Part shown: positions 1 to 10,300 of the stretch, in pieces
Position numbering within the stretch: position 1 is the first letter of the stretch
Layout: each line of letters opens with the position of its first letter
From: Tilletiaria anomala UBC 951
Lineage: Eukaryota; Basidiomycota; Exobasidiomycetes; Georgefischeriales; Tilletiariaceae
DNA: 27,245 bases
Assembly: GCF_000711695.1 (NCBI RefSeq)
Contig: NW_013546864.1
Span: forward strand, 1-27,245
Direction of reading: 5' to 3'
Notes under the pieces: generated by a model
What the model saw: the letters and a program-made list of their open reading frames with translations, nothing else
What the model was told of the DNA's origin: nothing
Databases searched by the model: none
Position numbers and translations under genes: made by a program

Positions 1-1234
1 GGTTCGACGCTGCACGAGCAGGACGAGACTGACGAGAGGAGAGAGACCATGGCAGACTTGTTCAGGCTCTTTGGTGACAAAAGGCCGGACTATCGCTGGA
101 TCATCGCGGGTCCGAGGCGAAGCGGCAGCGGTGTGCGTGTAGGATGTGTCCGCTACATGCACTGTCGCGATGCCCCCTCAGCACCACGCTGACAACAAAC
201 TCCCTTCCTCCCTCACACAGTGGCACAAGGACCCCAACATGACCTCCGCCTGGAACGCCGTTATGCGAGGCTCGAAGCTCTGGTTGATGCTGCCGCCGGA
301 CACATGTCCGCCCGGCGTGTACGTCTCACCGGACGAGGCCGAGGTGACCGCGCCGCTGTCCAACGCCGAGTGGCTGCTCGGCTTTTACGACGAGGCCAAG
401 CGTAAGCACGGCCCACACAGCATTGGCGGCGACGGAAAGCTCCTCGAGGGTGTCTGTGTCGAGGGCGAGACGATGTATGTGCCCAGCGGCTGGTGGCACT
501 TCGTCATTAACCTCCAAGGTGTGTCCCCATGGCGACGGAGCAGCGGACCCGCTTGCTTGCTTCCTCGCTTCAGGCCACCTCTCTGACATCCGCTGTGCCT
601 CTCCCCTCTCCCTTCCGCAGAATGTGTAGCGCTCACGCAAAATTTCGTCAGCATATGCGAGCTGCCCAACGTCCTCCGCTTCCTTAGAGACAAACCCGAT
701 CAGATCTCTGGCTTCAAAGGTTGCGACGAAGATGACGACCAGGACGACGCGGAGGAGTGTTCGGGTGGGGTCGGACACAAAGCGGCATCGTCGCCCACCG
801 CGCGCCTCTACGACGAGTTTTGCAACCAGCTGCGCAAGTTCGATGCGTGCATCCTGCAGCACGCTCTGCAGTATATCGCGCCCGCCGAGCACACCGCCAC
901 CTACGGCCCCTCCTCCGCTCCTGAGCCGTTTGCCAGGAAAGCGGCAGGCGCAAGCACACGCGGCAAGGCCACGACAGCCTCAACGGGCCAGGGCCTCCCG
1001 CTGTCCTTTGCACTAGGCGCGCAGCTCGACGAGAGCGAGCTGGGCGACGTACCCTGGTGAGCGAGCATCTCGTTCGTAAATTGGTTCGTTCTCTCGTCCA
1101 TTGCAATACAATCTCTCAATTGCAGTGATGTTCTAGTGGAGCTGCCAGACCCATGTGCGCGTACCGAATCGGAAAGTGAAGATGGTTGTGGTTGTGGTAG
1201 TAGTGTTGATGCGCATATGATGCCGCGGACGTGA
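1..1234 (+). CDS. JmjC-domain oxygenase (JMJD6-like), 5' partial
   Basis: Exons read here are 1-132, 221-518, 621-1056 and 1126-1234, and the stop is TGA at 1232-1234. The frame is open from base 1, so the start lies outside the window. The splices restore an uninterrupted JmjC core: RPDYRWIIAGPRRSGSG joined to WHKDPNMTSAWNAV. The HxD iron ligands are the His and Asp codons at 224-232, and the distal His is at 497-499 in GGWWHFVIN-like context (here SGWWHFVINL). This is the layout of JMJD6-type Fe(II)/2-oxoglutarate enzymes, which hydroxylate lysines or demethylate arginines in nuclear proteins. The family assignment is strong, but the substrate is unknown. After the core comes an acidic stretch (CDEDDDQDD), a helical segment and a Ser/Glu tail with GCGCGSS. 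An F-box upstream, as in some fungal relatives, cannot be checked. The gene converges on the next one, 78 bp away. Confidence 0.85.
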
Positions 1235-1312
1235 AATCCAACAGCATTTCCTTACCCAACGGTGTCATGCCTGCTGGACTATCTAGTGCTTGCCAGACGA
1301 GACCCGTGCTGG

Positions 1313-4300
1313 TTAACTGGCACCCACCTCAGGTGCAGCATTGGCACCAGCTGAGTCTGAGTTGTGGCTGTCGCCTGACTTTAGATCCGCATTTCTGGAC
1401 GAGCCGGATGAAATGTTGCGTGAAGTCGCTGGCTTGCTGGATGTTGCTTTGCCGATGACTGGATGAAGTGCAAAGCATTGGTTGGAAGATCCAAAAGGAG
1501 GTCAGGGCGGTTTCGAAACCCTCAAGATACAAGCAAAGCTCAGTACTCACACCAACTTGGGACCCATCCTCGTGAATGGTCGTTCCCCTCCTTGACGCAG
1601 TACGACCAATGATTGTACCGCTTGAAGACACGCAATTTATCGTTGCGCTTCAGTACCAGGTCCCGGTCCGGTGCAGAAAAGTCCATGAGCATGACGCCAG
1701 GCGTGCTGGTGCTGATGATGATTGAAGGCGAAATGGGCACCTTGGATACGTCTGAGAAGCTGGGTTGTGGTAGACTGTCGCTACCAGCACTGCCGTTGCC
1801 GCTACCAGCAGAGCCAGGCGAAAGTGAGCGCCCACCACTTCCCCCACCGAGGGCGGCGTCGGGGGCGAGCGAGTCGTCGGTCGTGTTCTGTTGACTGGTC
1901 CGAGATGGGTATTGTGGCGTCGCAGGTGACCCAGTCGACGTTCCCGGGAGCAGGAGCGGTCGACTGACCTCGAGTAAACACCCGGCGGGGACCCAACCCG
2001 ATTCCATGACCAATCCTCCGCCATTTGCTTCCGTCTCCGAGCGATCGATCGTGGCGGAGTCCGTCTCGTCGCCATCTCCGTCGCCGACCTTTGCTTGCGC
2101 GACATCTATATCACCCGTACCATCCGCTTTACTATCGCCCTGCACAATCCACCACCCTTTCGCTTTGCTCAGCACAATGTAAGTGTCGCCGACCGCGACG
2201 TCAAACTCGTCATCGCGCTCGGACGCATAGGGGTAGATGGCGATAGCGTACGTCCGCGTAGAAGCGTCTGCGATGCCATTCTTGGGTAGAGCACTGGCAG
2301 GGCCAACATACCTCGGCAAACTCTGTTGCCGCTGCATCACGCCGCCGCTCATGAGAGCAGGCGTGATGGAGCCAGGCACATTTAAAGACGTGTTTAGTGG
2401 CGGCAGTGATCTGCCTTTTGGCAGCTCCCCGCCTTCGCCGTTCGTACCTGTGGTGCCGGACGCCTCTGCATCCGCGGATGCCTGGAGCAGCTCCTCACGC
2501 TTCTTTGCGACACGACTCCATCCGCTTTGTAATCCACGCGCTTCGGCCTTAGCATTCGCAATCGCAATGGGGCTCTTGACATCCTTGATATTTCGCAACA
2601 TGAACACTGGGTTCTGCTTTGACTCTTTCAGCTTTTGGAAGAGCAGCAGCGGCTTTTCGTCGTAGCTCAAGCAGCGTTCTTGAAGCGAGTATTTCAAACG
2701 TCAACCTGCCAAGTCACCCTGAAGGCTGGACCTGCTGCTATGAGGCACTTACCAGTGTTGCCATAGCAAATGAACAGAGCGTACTGCTTCCAGTCATCGT
2801 TGATCTTGTACTTCTTGAGCGCGGCAGGGAGCACCTTGTGACACGGATCGTCGAGGGTGACGCGGAAGCTTTTGTAGGGGTTGTCAGTAGAGGACGGTTT
2901 GTCCTTGCTTGTAGCTCCTGACGCAGGATTACTCGAGGTAGAGCTGTTCTCAGCAGCAGCAACAGCGGCGCTGGAGCTGGTACCAGACGTGGCCGAATCT
3001 GCGGTACTGGCGGTCGATTCAGTAGTCGTGCTAGCCGCCAGCGAAGGGGCAGAGGGCGGCGCCAACTTGTTCGTCGTATTCGAGCTGCTAAAGCCGGCCG
3101 AAGAGGACTGGTGCGTGGCGCTGGTAGGCGTAGCAGCGAGACTGGTGTTCGCGTTGCTCTGATGACTCTGACTTTGCGTCGACGTGCTTACAGTGGGGGA
3201 GTCGAGTGTCGGTTCGTCGGTAGAGCGGGCATGCCCCTTCCCGTAAGAGCTGGGTCTGGCATTTGCTGCTGCGGCCTCTCCCTGAGCAGCGCCACGCTCG
3301 GGCGGATCTGCGAGGACGTCCGGGTAGGTTCCAGAAGCAGACACGAAGGAGCTTCCTTCAGCTTCCGTCTCCTGCTGCTGCTGCTGTTGCTGCATTTGCA
3401 GAGCCCCCATCTCGACTTCTCCCCCTTGCTGCTGCTGTTGGAAACTCGGCGGCTGACCCGTCCCACCAACCCCGCGAGTCACAGCACCACCGAGGCGCGC
3501 GCTGACGGGGGTTCGCTCCGTCGGACTGTCGAGGTCGCCGGCGCGCGCATGGCCGCCAACTGCTACACTTGCGTACTGCAAGCCCTCATTCACATCTGCA
3601 TGTGCGCCGACGGGATGCTGCTGGTGCTGATGACGGTGCGTAGGAGCGCCTTCTGCCGCACCGGCGCCAGTGCCGTTAATGCTACCACCTGTCGCTGCTG
3701 CTGCTGCCGTTCCTGCAATGGGAGAAGGCAGGCTGAAAGAGAGCTCCGCAGCGCCTTGAAGGTCGCTCGAGGATCCGGGGCCGCCACCCAAGCCTGTCGG
3801 CGTGAGCGCCTGTTGATCCGGAGAGAGCCGCTGTCCCTGCAGTGGGGCCAGCGAAGCAGCGCCTGCATTGGCGCTGGAAGACGCAGTAGTAGCAGCGCTG
3901 CCGCTGCCAAAAGCAGGCCCGGAGCCCGAGGTTGAGCCGGAGCCGCCGCTGTGCGTCGCCTCGGGCAAGCCGGACGGGTGTGACAGGACGGACGCGGCAC
4001 TGTGCTCGCTCAGCTTGCGCAGCGGGACGAACGGCTGCAGCGGCGGCAGCTCGGCGGAGAGCGCGTTCTGAACATTGAGAATGCGGCAGATGCCAACAAA
4101 ATCCTGCTGGACGCGGCAGAGGTACTCGCCGAGGCGGTTGACTTCGTGCTCGAGCATGTGAATGCGCTCGTCCTTCTCGCGCAGAATTCCGGCAATGTGC
4201 CAAGGTGATGGAATCGCGTTGAAGAGCCCGCTGGCACTCAGACTACCCCCACCTCCGCCGCCGATCCCTCCAGCGCTCAAGTTGAGGCTGAGACCACCAG

Positions 4301-5571
4301 CACCGCTGCCGCTGCCGCCTCGAATACTGCTAGGGCCGGTTCCTCCTGCACCAGTGCTGCTGCCGCCACCGATACTGCCAGCACTGATGCTGCCAGGGTC
4401 AGGCCCAGCACCCCCAGTTCCGGCTCCGGCCCCGGCCCCGGTCGCATAACCATAAAGCGAAGGCGCAGCGGACACACCCGACAGTGAGAGCGGGACGGAC
4501 GCAGAGGATGTGGTCGAGTCGCGTATACTGTTGCTCGCCGCACTGGCCGTTACGCCAATGTACGTCGTGTTGGCGGCCGCGGCGGCGCCGAGTGCGACAG
4601 CGCCGATGACGACGCTGTTGCGCGCCACTTCCTCCGAGAGGGGGATGTAATCGCCCTCGAGGATCGGCAGGCCGTAGAATTCCTTGAGCTTGAAAATCCC
4701 ATTGAGAATGTGTAGGCGCTGGCCGACGGAGAGGATGCCCATGTCCTTGAGGGCGTTGTCGTCAAGTAGATGTAATACCTCGCCATTGATCCCATTCTCT
4801 GTGGAATGCGTGGGTCAGGAAGGAACAGTAGAAGGAGAGTGCATTCAACATGTAAATTGCCGTCAGCCAAAGAAGACATAAGACGCGTTTAGCATTTCAC
4901 TACCACTACGTACCTTCAAACTTATCCGCATATTGTCCGCAATTGACACTGACGAGCCACGCGCGAACATCTTCCAACTCCCATCTGGTTAGGTGTGGCC
5001 GTTTGGGGCTGATGGGCGGCGTGTTTAGCGATGAGGAGCCGTAGACTGCGCCGTGATTCAGTCCACCGCCACTAGCAGCAGTAGGACCCGAGACGATGGC
5101 CCCAGTTCCGGGACCAGATCCCGCTGATGAGGACGTTGTCGGATTGGCAGCGCTGGAATGCGAGCCATGGCTTGCACCTGTGCCAGGATCTAGGCCTGAA
5201 CTTGAGCCTGAACCCGGGCCATGGCCTAGACTGGCAGAACGGTCTCCGGGCCCGGCCGTGCCGTCGCTGACAGTGCTGTTGGAATGGTGCGTGGCGGCGT
5301 CACTGCTGCCGGTGAGCTGCCCGCTGCTGTCGCCATCCCTACTTGCAAAGCCATTCGCATGCCCATGCCCGTTCCCATCATGTTGTCTGTGTCCGTGCGT
5401 GTCCACATAGCTGTGCTCCTCGCTGCTACCATGCCGGCCGGCAGCATATCCCGAGGTCGACTCGCCGGATGATGACATGAGGCCGAGGGTAATGGGCGAG
5501 TTGGAGTGCGCGTCATGCAGGTATGCACTGTACGGTGGTGCCGCGACGGGTGTGATCGGTGTGGTGGACAT
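1313..5571 (-). CDS. ubc2: Ubc2/Ste50-like MAPK-cascade adaptor (SAM-RA-SH3-SH3)
   Basis: On the minus strand the exons are 5571-4914, 4798-2753, 2678-1551 and 1458-1313 (stop TAA 1313-1315), giving 1325 aa. The ATG at 5571 is preceded in frame by TAA four codons upstream. Domains: a SAM domain at about 195-262 (WELEDVRAWLVSVNCGQY, split by intron 1); a Ser/Gly/Ala/Gln-rich linker of about 590 residues with poly-Gln; a Ras-association domain at about 855-945 (SFRVTLDDPCHKVLPAALKK, split by intron 2); SH3-1 at about 1044-1138; and SH3-2 at about 1229-1283, ending GWVPSWFIGK across intron 3. SAM plus RA is the Ste50 layout, in which SAM binds the Ste11-type MAPKKK and RA binds a small GTPase. 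The added C-terminal SH3 pair is characteristic of basidiomycete Ubc2, which acts in pheromone and filamentation signalling in Ustilago maydis. Many Ser/Thr-Pro motifs in the linker could be MAPK or CDK sites (inference). SH3-1 carries a large acidic insert. Confidence 0.93.
3372..3440 (-). repeat. CAG/CTG tracts encoding poly-Gln in the ubc2 linker
   Basis: On the plus strand, CTG/TTG triplets run at 3372-3392 and again at about 3426-3440. Read on the minus strand they encode two glutamine runs of about eight and five residues within the unstructured linker between SAM and RA. Interrupting TTG/CAA codons suggest a partly stabilised microsatellite. The length probably varies between strains (inference). 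Confidence 0.8.
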
Positions 5572-6604
5572 GTTGGCGCTTTAGCACTGCTGCTGCTGGG
5601 ACCCCGAGTAATCTGTCTATTACACTTGATGGTCGCGGGGACAGTGCTTGCTGTTGATCATGGCGGTGGGAAGAGAGGTGTATTGAGCCTGTCCGATGCA
5701 AGTTCGAGAGCGAGTGCACAGGAGTCGACTGTGTAATCAGCACAGGTGCCTAGGCGGCTGCCTTGTCGACATTGGCGAGCAGACCGGAAGAGGAAGTTGT
5801 AGCACCGCTGGTCATGTGCCGAGTCGGTCTCGCCCCGATGTCGCTAGGAATGGATTCGCTACACTTGTGTACCAGATTTCTGCGGGTGTGTGCTGGGCTG
5901 TTAGCTGCACAGTCCTGTCCGATGAGGGGCCAAGAAGCAGCAAAGCGACAAGAAGAAGAGCGTCCAACAGCAAACTGGCTTCCCACGATGAGTTCGACCT
6001 CGTGGGTTGGGCGCGTAACTCTACTGGGTGCAATGATTCCTAGCACCTTGCCCCTGATCGAGTTCGCTCCCGTGCGCTTGCGCTGGCTGGCCAGCGGGCA
6101 GGATCTGACGAACTGACTGGCTATGGACACACTGTAACACCTGCTCGAGGTCGTGGTGCACAGAATTAGGCGCTTAGGTATGCGACTGTGTAATGCTCTC
6201 CCACTCGAATGCTATGTTGTGCTCCAGACGTCACCTCGTCGTAGTTGGAAGATGCTTGCTGTTGCTGTTCAGTTCAATCAACTTGTGAGCACACAAACAC
6301 AGACACATCAGGCGAGTCAAAGTCGAGTGTCCACATGTGCATACCCGCGCCACCCATAACTCTCTGGAGTCGGAACGGCTGAGGGCGAGGTGCCAGAATC
6401 AGAATGCATGTGACAGTCGGTGCAGAAGCAACACGCTGAGAGCGTCTCATCGACAGTGCAACCCAATCGCCACGCTCCGCCGCGCTTACTGGCTACCGTG
6501 TGGTTGCGCCGCCGCATTGCAAGTCAAGGCTCGAGAGCTCTCCGCTCTCCGGGATGATGAGTGGTGCCGTGCTCAAAAACTCACACCAGGCCAACACTCA
6601 CCAT

Positions 6605-6619
6605 TATATATATATATAT
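6605..6619. repeat. (TA)n microsatellite
   Basis: A run of seven and a half TA dinucleotides lies in the divergent intergenic region. It is about 700 bp upstream of the Sec7-gene ATG and 1 kb from the ubc2 ATG. It could act as a TATA-like or nucleosome-excluding tract, but it is too far from either start to assign as a core promoter with confidence. Confidence 0.75.
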
Positions 6620-7100
6620 GGACTGATCACCATCGTCCAGGCGGCTTTGGACATCCATTCTTCACAAGCTCATGGTCCATGAGAGTCGCCCATGGCCCGC
6701 GTCTTCTCCATCTACTCGAATATCGCTTTCTGGCGGTGACAGCGACTGGACCTGGCCTGCAAGCTTGCGCGCTGTCAAATCAAACGCCGGTCCCCACACC
6801 TCGGCGACAGCGAGATTCAGATGGAGAGCAAGTTTGGAGCGCCGAACCTTCGAGACCCCCGGGTCCATTTTGATTTTGATTCATCTAGAGAGCCTCTTTG
6901 CTCCCACTGAATTACCGGCCCAGCTACCCTCGAGGGTAGAAAGCAAAGAACGGCTCCGTTTGCGCTCACTGTTCAGCAATATTCCAGGCTAGAAGGCGAA
7001 CCCATCGGCGATTCATCGGAGTGTGTTTCTGCAGTTGCAGCAATGTGTTGAGGACGCGGGGTTCTCGATGTGTTCAATTGTAGAAGAGGAGCAGAAAAAC

Positions 7101-7116
7101 GAGTCAGGGTGACTCA
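7101..7116. promoter_or_regulatory. Inverted TGACTC pair (Gcn4/AP-1-like sites)
   Basis: GAGTCA and TGACTC lie head to head with a 3-bp GGG spacer. The right copy extends to TGACTCA, the Gcn4/AP-1 (bZIP) core. The pair sits about 190-205 bp upstream of the Sec7-gene ATG and directly before a strong donor-like CAG|GTGAGT. Binding by a bZIP factor is inferred from the motif alone. Confidence 0.3.
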
Positions 7117-7306
7117 GGTGAGTGGTTCTTTCAAGACTGGCGGGAATGTATGCATTTAGAGCATTGCGATCAATGCCCGTCGACATCTCCTTGGCGGGCG
7201 ACGAATCCTAAATATTGTCGGAGTGCTGATCGATCCTTTGTTCATACCTTTCTTGGCTCTTTGATCGCAAACATCCAGCCTTGGGGTCTGCATCAATCAT
7301 CTCAAG

Positions 7307-10300
7307 ATGCAATCCTTCGATGCGCAACCCTGTTTGGGGCTCCTGGCAACCGTGCCGGTGCCGGCAGGCTCTTCGTTTACCTCCCCTCCTCCATCCTCTC
7401 TCCTCGTCGCTCCAGATGCTGCTGACGCTGCTGAGCGCACTAGGGATAACGGGTCACCTTCAACCTCGCCCTCAGCGTCAGGCTTAACAAGGGAGCAGGG
7501 CTCAATACGAAGGACCAACGCTGTCGCCGTGCTCAAACGCGCGGCGTCGCAGAGGGAGATGAGGGCGCATCATGGACCAGAGCAAACGCAGGGAAAAGGG
7601 AAGGAACAGGCCGTGGGACCGGGAGTAGACGCAGGGCCATGTGTCAGTGCTGGCGCAAACGCGAGCTCAAGTTTGGCGCAGGTGAGGCAGAGCGCCGGAC
7701 AGAATGCTTCATGGCAGGGTGTTGAGGACGATGGTGACAATTACATCTCCCTCGATCAACCGCAGAATGAGTATAGCTACAATTTGAACAGCTCCTCCGC
7801 CTTTTCGCAAGCACCATCCATGAACGTCTCCACTACCGCTTATACAGCATCCGAGATGCCCCCCATGTTAAGCAGAGCTAATCCATCACAACAACAGCAG
7901 CTGGCAGCGGCACTCAAGCTACAGATGCAAGTACAACAGTACATCCATACCCAGCAGCAAATCCAGCAGCTACAAGCTTCGTTGCTTGCGCAGGGAATTC
8001 CGCAGCATGTCGTCGCAGGCACCATTGTCAATGCAGGCGTCGGTGCCGGCTCAGGTGTGGCCGAGAATGGGGAGCGTGCGGAGCATGGGCAGGACTACGA
8101 GGATGCGGAAGAAGAAGAGGACGAGGACAAGACGGAAGAAGAGGAGGAGAATGAAGAAGAGAACGATCATGATGAAGGGCAAGATGCCGAGCAAGCTGGA
8201 TACACGCACGAACCACCGAGTGCCTCAAACCAATTCGCCAGCTTCCCGTTCTTTTCAGGCCAGCCAGTCAGCGGCCTCAACTCTGCCTTCGCACCAAGTT
8301 TCCTGTCGCCCATGCCGCCTGCTGGGATGCTCTCTCCGACCAGCGTCGGCATCGGGTTTTCGCAGCACGGCGTGGGCGTTGGGTTCGGTGACTTGATGAG
8401 CAGCCACCAACCTCTTCCCAGTCCAGGTATGCCTTCGCCGCTTGGCTTGTCAGCGCTGCAGCAGCCCCACAGCCTGCGTCCTCCAGCCTCCATGTCTCCA
8501 TCTGTCCACGCAATGTCTGCATCCTTGTCCGGCTCGAGCAGCACAGCGGGCTCGAGTAGCGCGCATGCGACTCCGTCCACCTGTCGCGACGGCCCTGGCA
8601 ATGCATCCGCAAGCGGCGGCGCATCGTCAGCAGCGTCAGCACCAGCACCAGCGGCAGCGCGGCACCAGCCGTCGCCGCTTCCGTCCCTCGAGCAGCTGCG
8701 CTCGCGCATCTTGCACGAGCGCCACACGCAGACGCTGCGGCGCTCAGCCTCGACGTCCGCCGCTGCGCACGCCGTCGCGCGCGCGCATGCGCTCGAGAAG
8801 CTCATGGGCGTGGGGAGTGGTTACTCGCAGCGACGAGCACTCAGTCCGACCGACGAGCTGGAGAATCGCCGGAACCGCGTGCGCAGGCGGACAATGCTCG
8901 GCCAGGAGAGCGATGGTGACAGCTGCCAAGAGAACGCGGAAACAAGTGCCGAGGGTGATTCTTCCGGTGATTGGCGGAGAGCATCCCTGAAGTCGGGACA
9001 GGGGACTCCAAGCGTTAGCTCCGTCGACAAGCGCACGACGTTCCGCTCGTCCACCTCCTCCCGCAAGCGCCACACTTTCTCCTCGCACCGAAAGTCATCC
9101 ATTCCGGCACCGCGAAGAAAATCAACGTTGGACGACTCGCCGCCCTCGCTTTCACCGGTGACGCGCGCGTTCTTCCTCCCGCCTCTGGCGGGCCGCCGCT
9201 GCGGCGGCGAAGACGAGCCGCAGCACGGCGAGATCGATGTGTACGACTTCCGCCCGCGTGAGTCGCAATATGGGCTTTCCGCAGAGTCGGACAGCTCGGA
9301 CGATCTCGAAGATGAGGATGAAAAGGGCGACGAGATACGGCGCGAGAAGCGCGCGTCGCGAATGCCGCTGCGGCTGAACAAGCTGAAGCTGCAGATCCAA
9401 ACGGAAAGGCCGTCATTTGGCCTTTCTGGCGACAACGCGCGACCGCTACCCTCGCCGCCTTCTGCCACAAGCGCTTTCGGTGGCATTGCGCTGAGAAGTG
9501 CATTCTCTTCGGACGGGACTGGCGCAAGTGGCGGCGAGCGTGAGAGCTTGGCAGGTCCCATGACGCCAGTGGCTGCCGGTGGCAGCGGCCTGCGGAACTT
9601 GCCGAGCAGCCCGCAGAGCTCGGCGAGCAAGGCCGTCCGGCCTTTGTTGCGCAGGAGCAAGACGATCGGAGGGTTGTCCGCCATGGCGGAGCAGCGGCGG
9701 AAGATGGCGTTCGTGAATGACCTCATGAAGTTGCAAGGGGAAGAAGAGCTAGCAGCAGGACGGCTCGAAGTAGAAGACTCCATCCGTCGGAACGCTAATG
9801 GGGCCACGGACCGTAGTCGTCAAGAGGCACAATGGGCTGCGTCGGGGGCATTTACGAACGATGAGACTGAGCGACAGCACCACGCGCATACTCCTTCAAC
9901 ATCTTCAGCTGCCGACAACTTCACGCTCATCACTGTGCGCAGCCGAGCGGGCAGCCAGAGAGAAGTGGCTCGTGCTCAGCTGCTGCGCAAATTGAGCGGG
10001 AGACGATTGCCAAAGCAGGGCGTGGAGACTGAATCTCTACGGCAGCAGGAAGAGACGAGGGAGATTGCTATCACTCGTATGGACCCTGCCAGAGCGTCAC
10101 CGCCGCTGCCGCCGGCGGAAGCGCATGCCGCCAAATTTGGGTCGTCGGGGACCTCCACAACGGCCTCGTCCCGAGCGCGTCCTGCCCACCTCGAACTCCT
10201 TTCTTCGAACCCGAGAGGCGCCGCCTCAACCCTCCTCACTCCTTCGTCTGCGCGGACAGGACGCGTCAATCGTTCCGGCAGCATTTCTTCCGTGGGCACC

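Larger units (their letters stand above)
5572..7306. other. Divergent intergenic/promoter region, ubc2 and Sec7 gene
   Basis: These 1.7 kb separate two divergent start codons. The longest open frame (178 codons, 6337-6873 plus) is low-complexity Arg/Ser/Cys-type sequence without recognisable domains, and I do not call it a gene. Visible structure is limited to a (TA)n run at 6605-6619, a perfect 16-bp palindrome at 6924-6939, a head-to-head pair of TGACTC half-sites at 7101-7116, and a canonical splice donor CAG|GTGAGT at 7115-7123 that may start a 5'-UTR intron of the Sec7 gene. No tRNA or repeat element was recognised. Confidence 0.7.

Noticed and set aside
3111-3935. A 274-codon plus-strand frame opposite ubc2 exon 2
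   Set aside because: It is a shadow of the Ser/Ala/Gln-rich low-complexity linker, whose codon bias removes stops on the other strand.
6337-6873. A 178-codon plus-strand frame in the divergent intergenic region
   Set aside because: It is Arg/Cys/Ser-rich without recognisable motifs, is translated through the (TA)n run, and lacks promoter or splice support.
8821-9807. A 328-codon minus-strand frame opposite the Sec7 gene
   Set aside because: It is a GC-rich antisense shadow of a disordered Ser/Arg/Pro-rich region, with no homology-like blocks.
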